From Coriobacteriia bacterium (GTDB lineage Bacteria; Actinomycetota; Coriobacteriia; Coriobacteriales; UBA8131): DNA of 5,377 nucleotides. The notes under the pieces are model-generated. The model worked only from the letters and a program-made list of their open reading frames with translations. It ran no database searches and had not been told where the DNA came from. Every line of letters begins with the position of its first letter. Within the stretch, counting starts at the first letter, position 1. Below, piece by piece: positions 5,216 to 5,377 of the stretch. Both the position numbers and the translations under genes were made by a program. Location: positions 1 to 5,377 of the forward strand of contig WQXZ01000122.1 in assembly GCA_009781525.1 (NCBI GenBank). Reading direction: 5' to 3'.

Positions 5216-5377
5216 ATGCCAACTCTAAAGAATCTGACAATTTTACACTCAAATGACATGCACGGTGACTTCCTGGCAGAGCAGGTCGACGACAAACTGG
5301 TCGGTGGTCTTTCAATGTTGTCAGGATACGTGTCCAAGGTGCGAAACGAGGTAGAGAACTCCATCTACTGTATTGCA
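5216..5377 (+). CDS. Metallophosphoesterase / 5'-nucleotidase, N-terminal part
   Basis: The first 54 codons are visible and the frame runs off the window. The sequence begins MPTLKNLTILHSNDMHGDF, in which the NDMHG motif supplies the first metal ligands D14 and H16 of calcineurin-like phosphoesterases of the UshA/5'-nucleotidase family. The following GGLSMLSGYVSKVR matches the part of the family where a glycine-rich loop leads into the first helix. Such enzymes hydrolyse nucleotide monophosphates or related phosphate esters using two metal ions; the substrate cannot be told from this fragment. The catalytic domain starts within a few residues of Met1, with no signal peptide, so the protein is probably cytoplasmic unless export depends on something not visible. 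The gene is transcribed divergently from the EF-G-like gene. The remaining metal ligands and the C-terminal substrate-binding domain lie beyond the window. Confidence 0.9.
   Translation, partial: MPTLKNLTILHSNDMHGDFLAEQVDDKLVGGLSMLSGYVSKVRNEVENSIYCIA

Overview
The window looks like chromosomal sequence from an actinobacterium of the class Coriobacteriia. This is inferred from protein style: an EF-G-like paralogue, a DUF559-type nuclease-like protein, and a 5'-nucleotidase beginning directly at its catalytic domain. The genes have moderate GC content, in sharp contrast to two very GC-rich intergenic islands. Genus is not assigned with confidence.

Layout: (1) 3-320 (+) is the 3' end of an unrecognised protein, possibly flavodoxin/FMN-reductase-like, followed by a tail-less hairpin terminator at 376-399. 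(2) 321-1128 is a long non-coding stretch with a GC-rich, degenerately repetitive island (about 430-665) and a 197-bp palindromic element (702-898) with 53-bp perfect arms. (3) 1129-2085 (+) is a 318-residue protein with a C-terminal DUF559/Vsr-like nuclease domain, apparently without a Shine-Dalgarno site and with a palindrome over its likely promoter. (4) 2086-2705 is a convergent intergenic region with a second palindromic element in the opposite orientation (2170-2363, 51-bp perfect arms), a perfect 13-bp hairpin (2417-2448) and a 59-bp GC-rich tandem repeat (2490-2700). (5) 2706-4763 (-) is a complete EF-G-like translational GTPase paralogue with altered catalytic and base-recognition motifs. 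(6) 4764-5215 is a divergent promoter region. (7) 5216-5377 (+) is the start of a metallophosphoesterase/5'-nucleotidase.

The most unusual content is the pair of palindromic elements flanking the nuclease-like gene. Within each element the two arms are perfectly complementary. Between elements the arms differ at several sites, always with the matching change in the partner arm. In one reading frame running from an arm into the loop, nearly all differences between copies fall at third codon positions. Each element lies beside a GC-rich repeat island downstream of a gene's 3' end. Nothing shows that the genes form one pathway; they are separate transcription units, and the shared theme is the repeat architecture between them.
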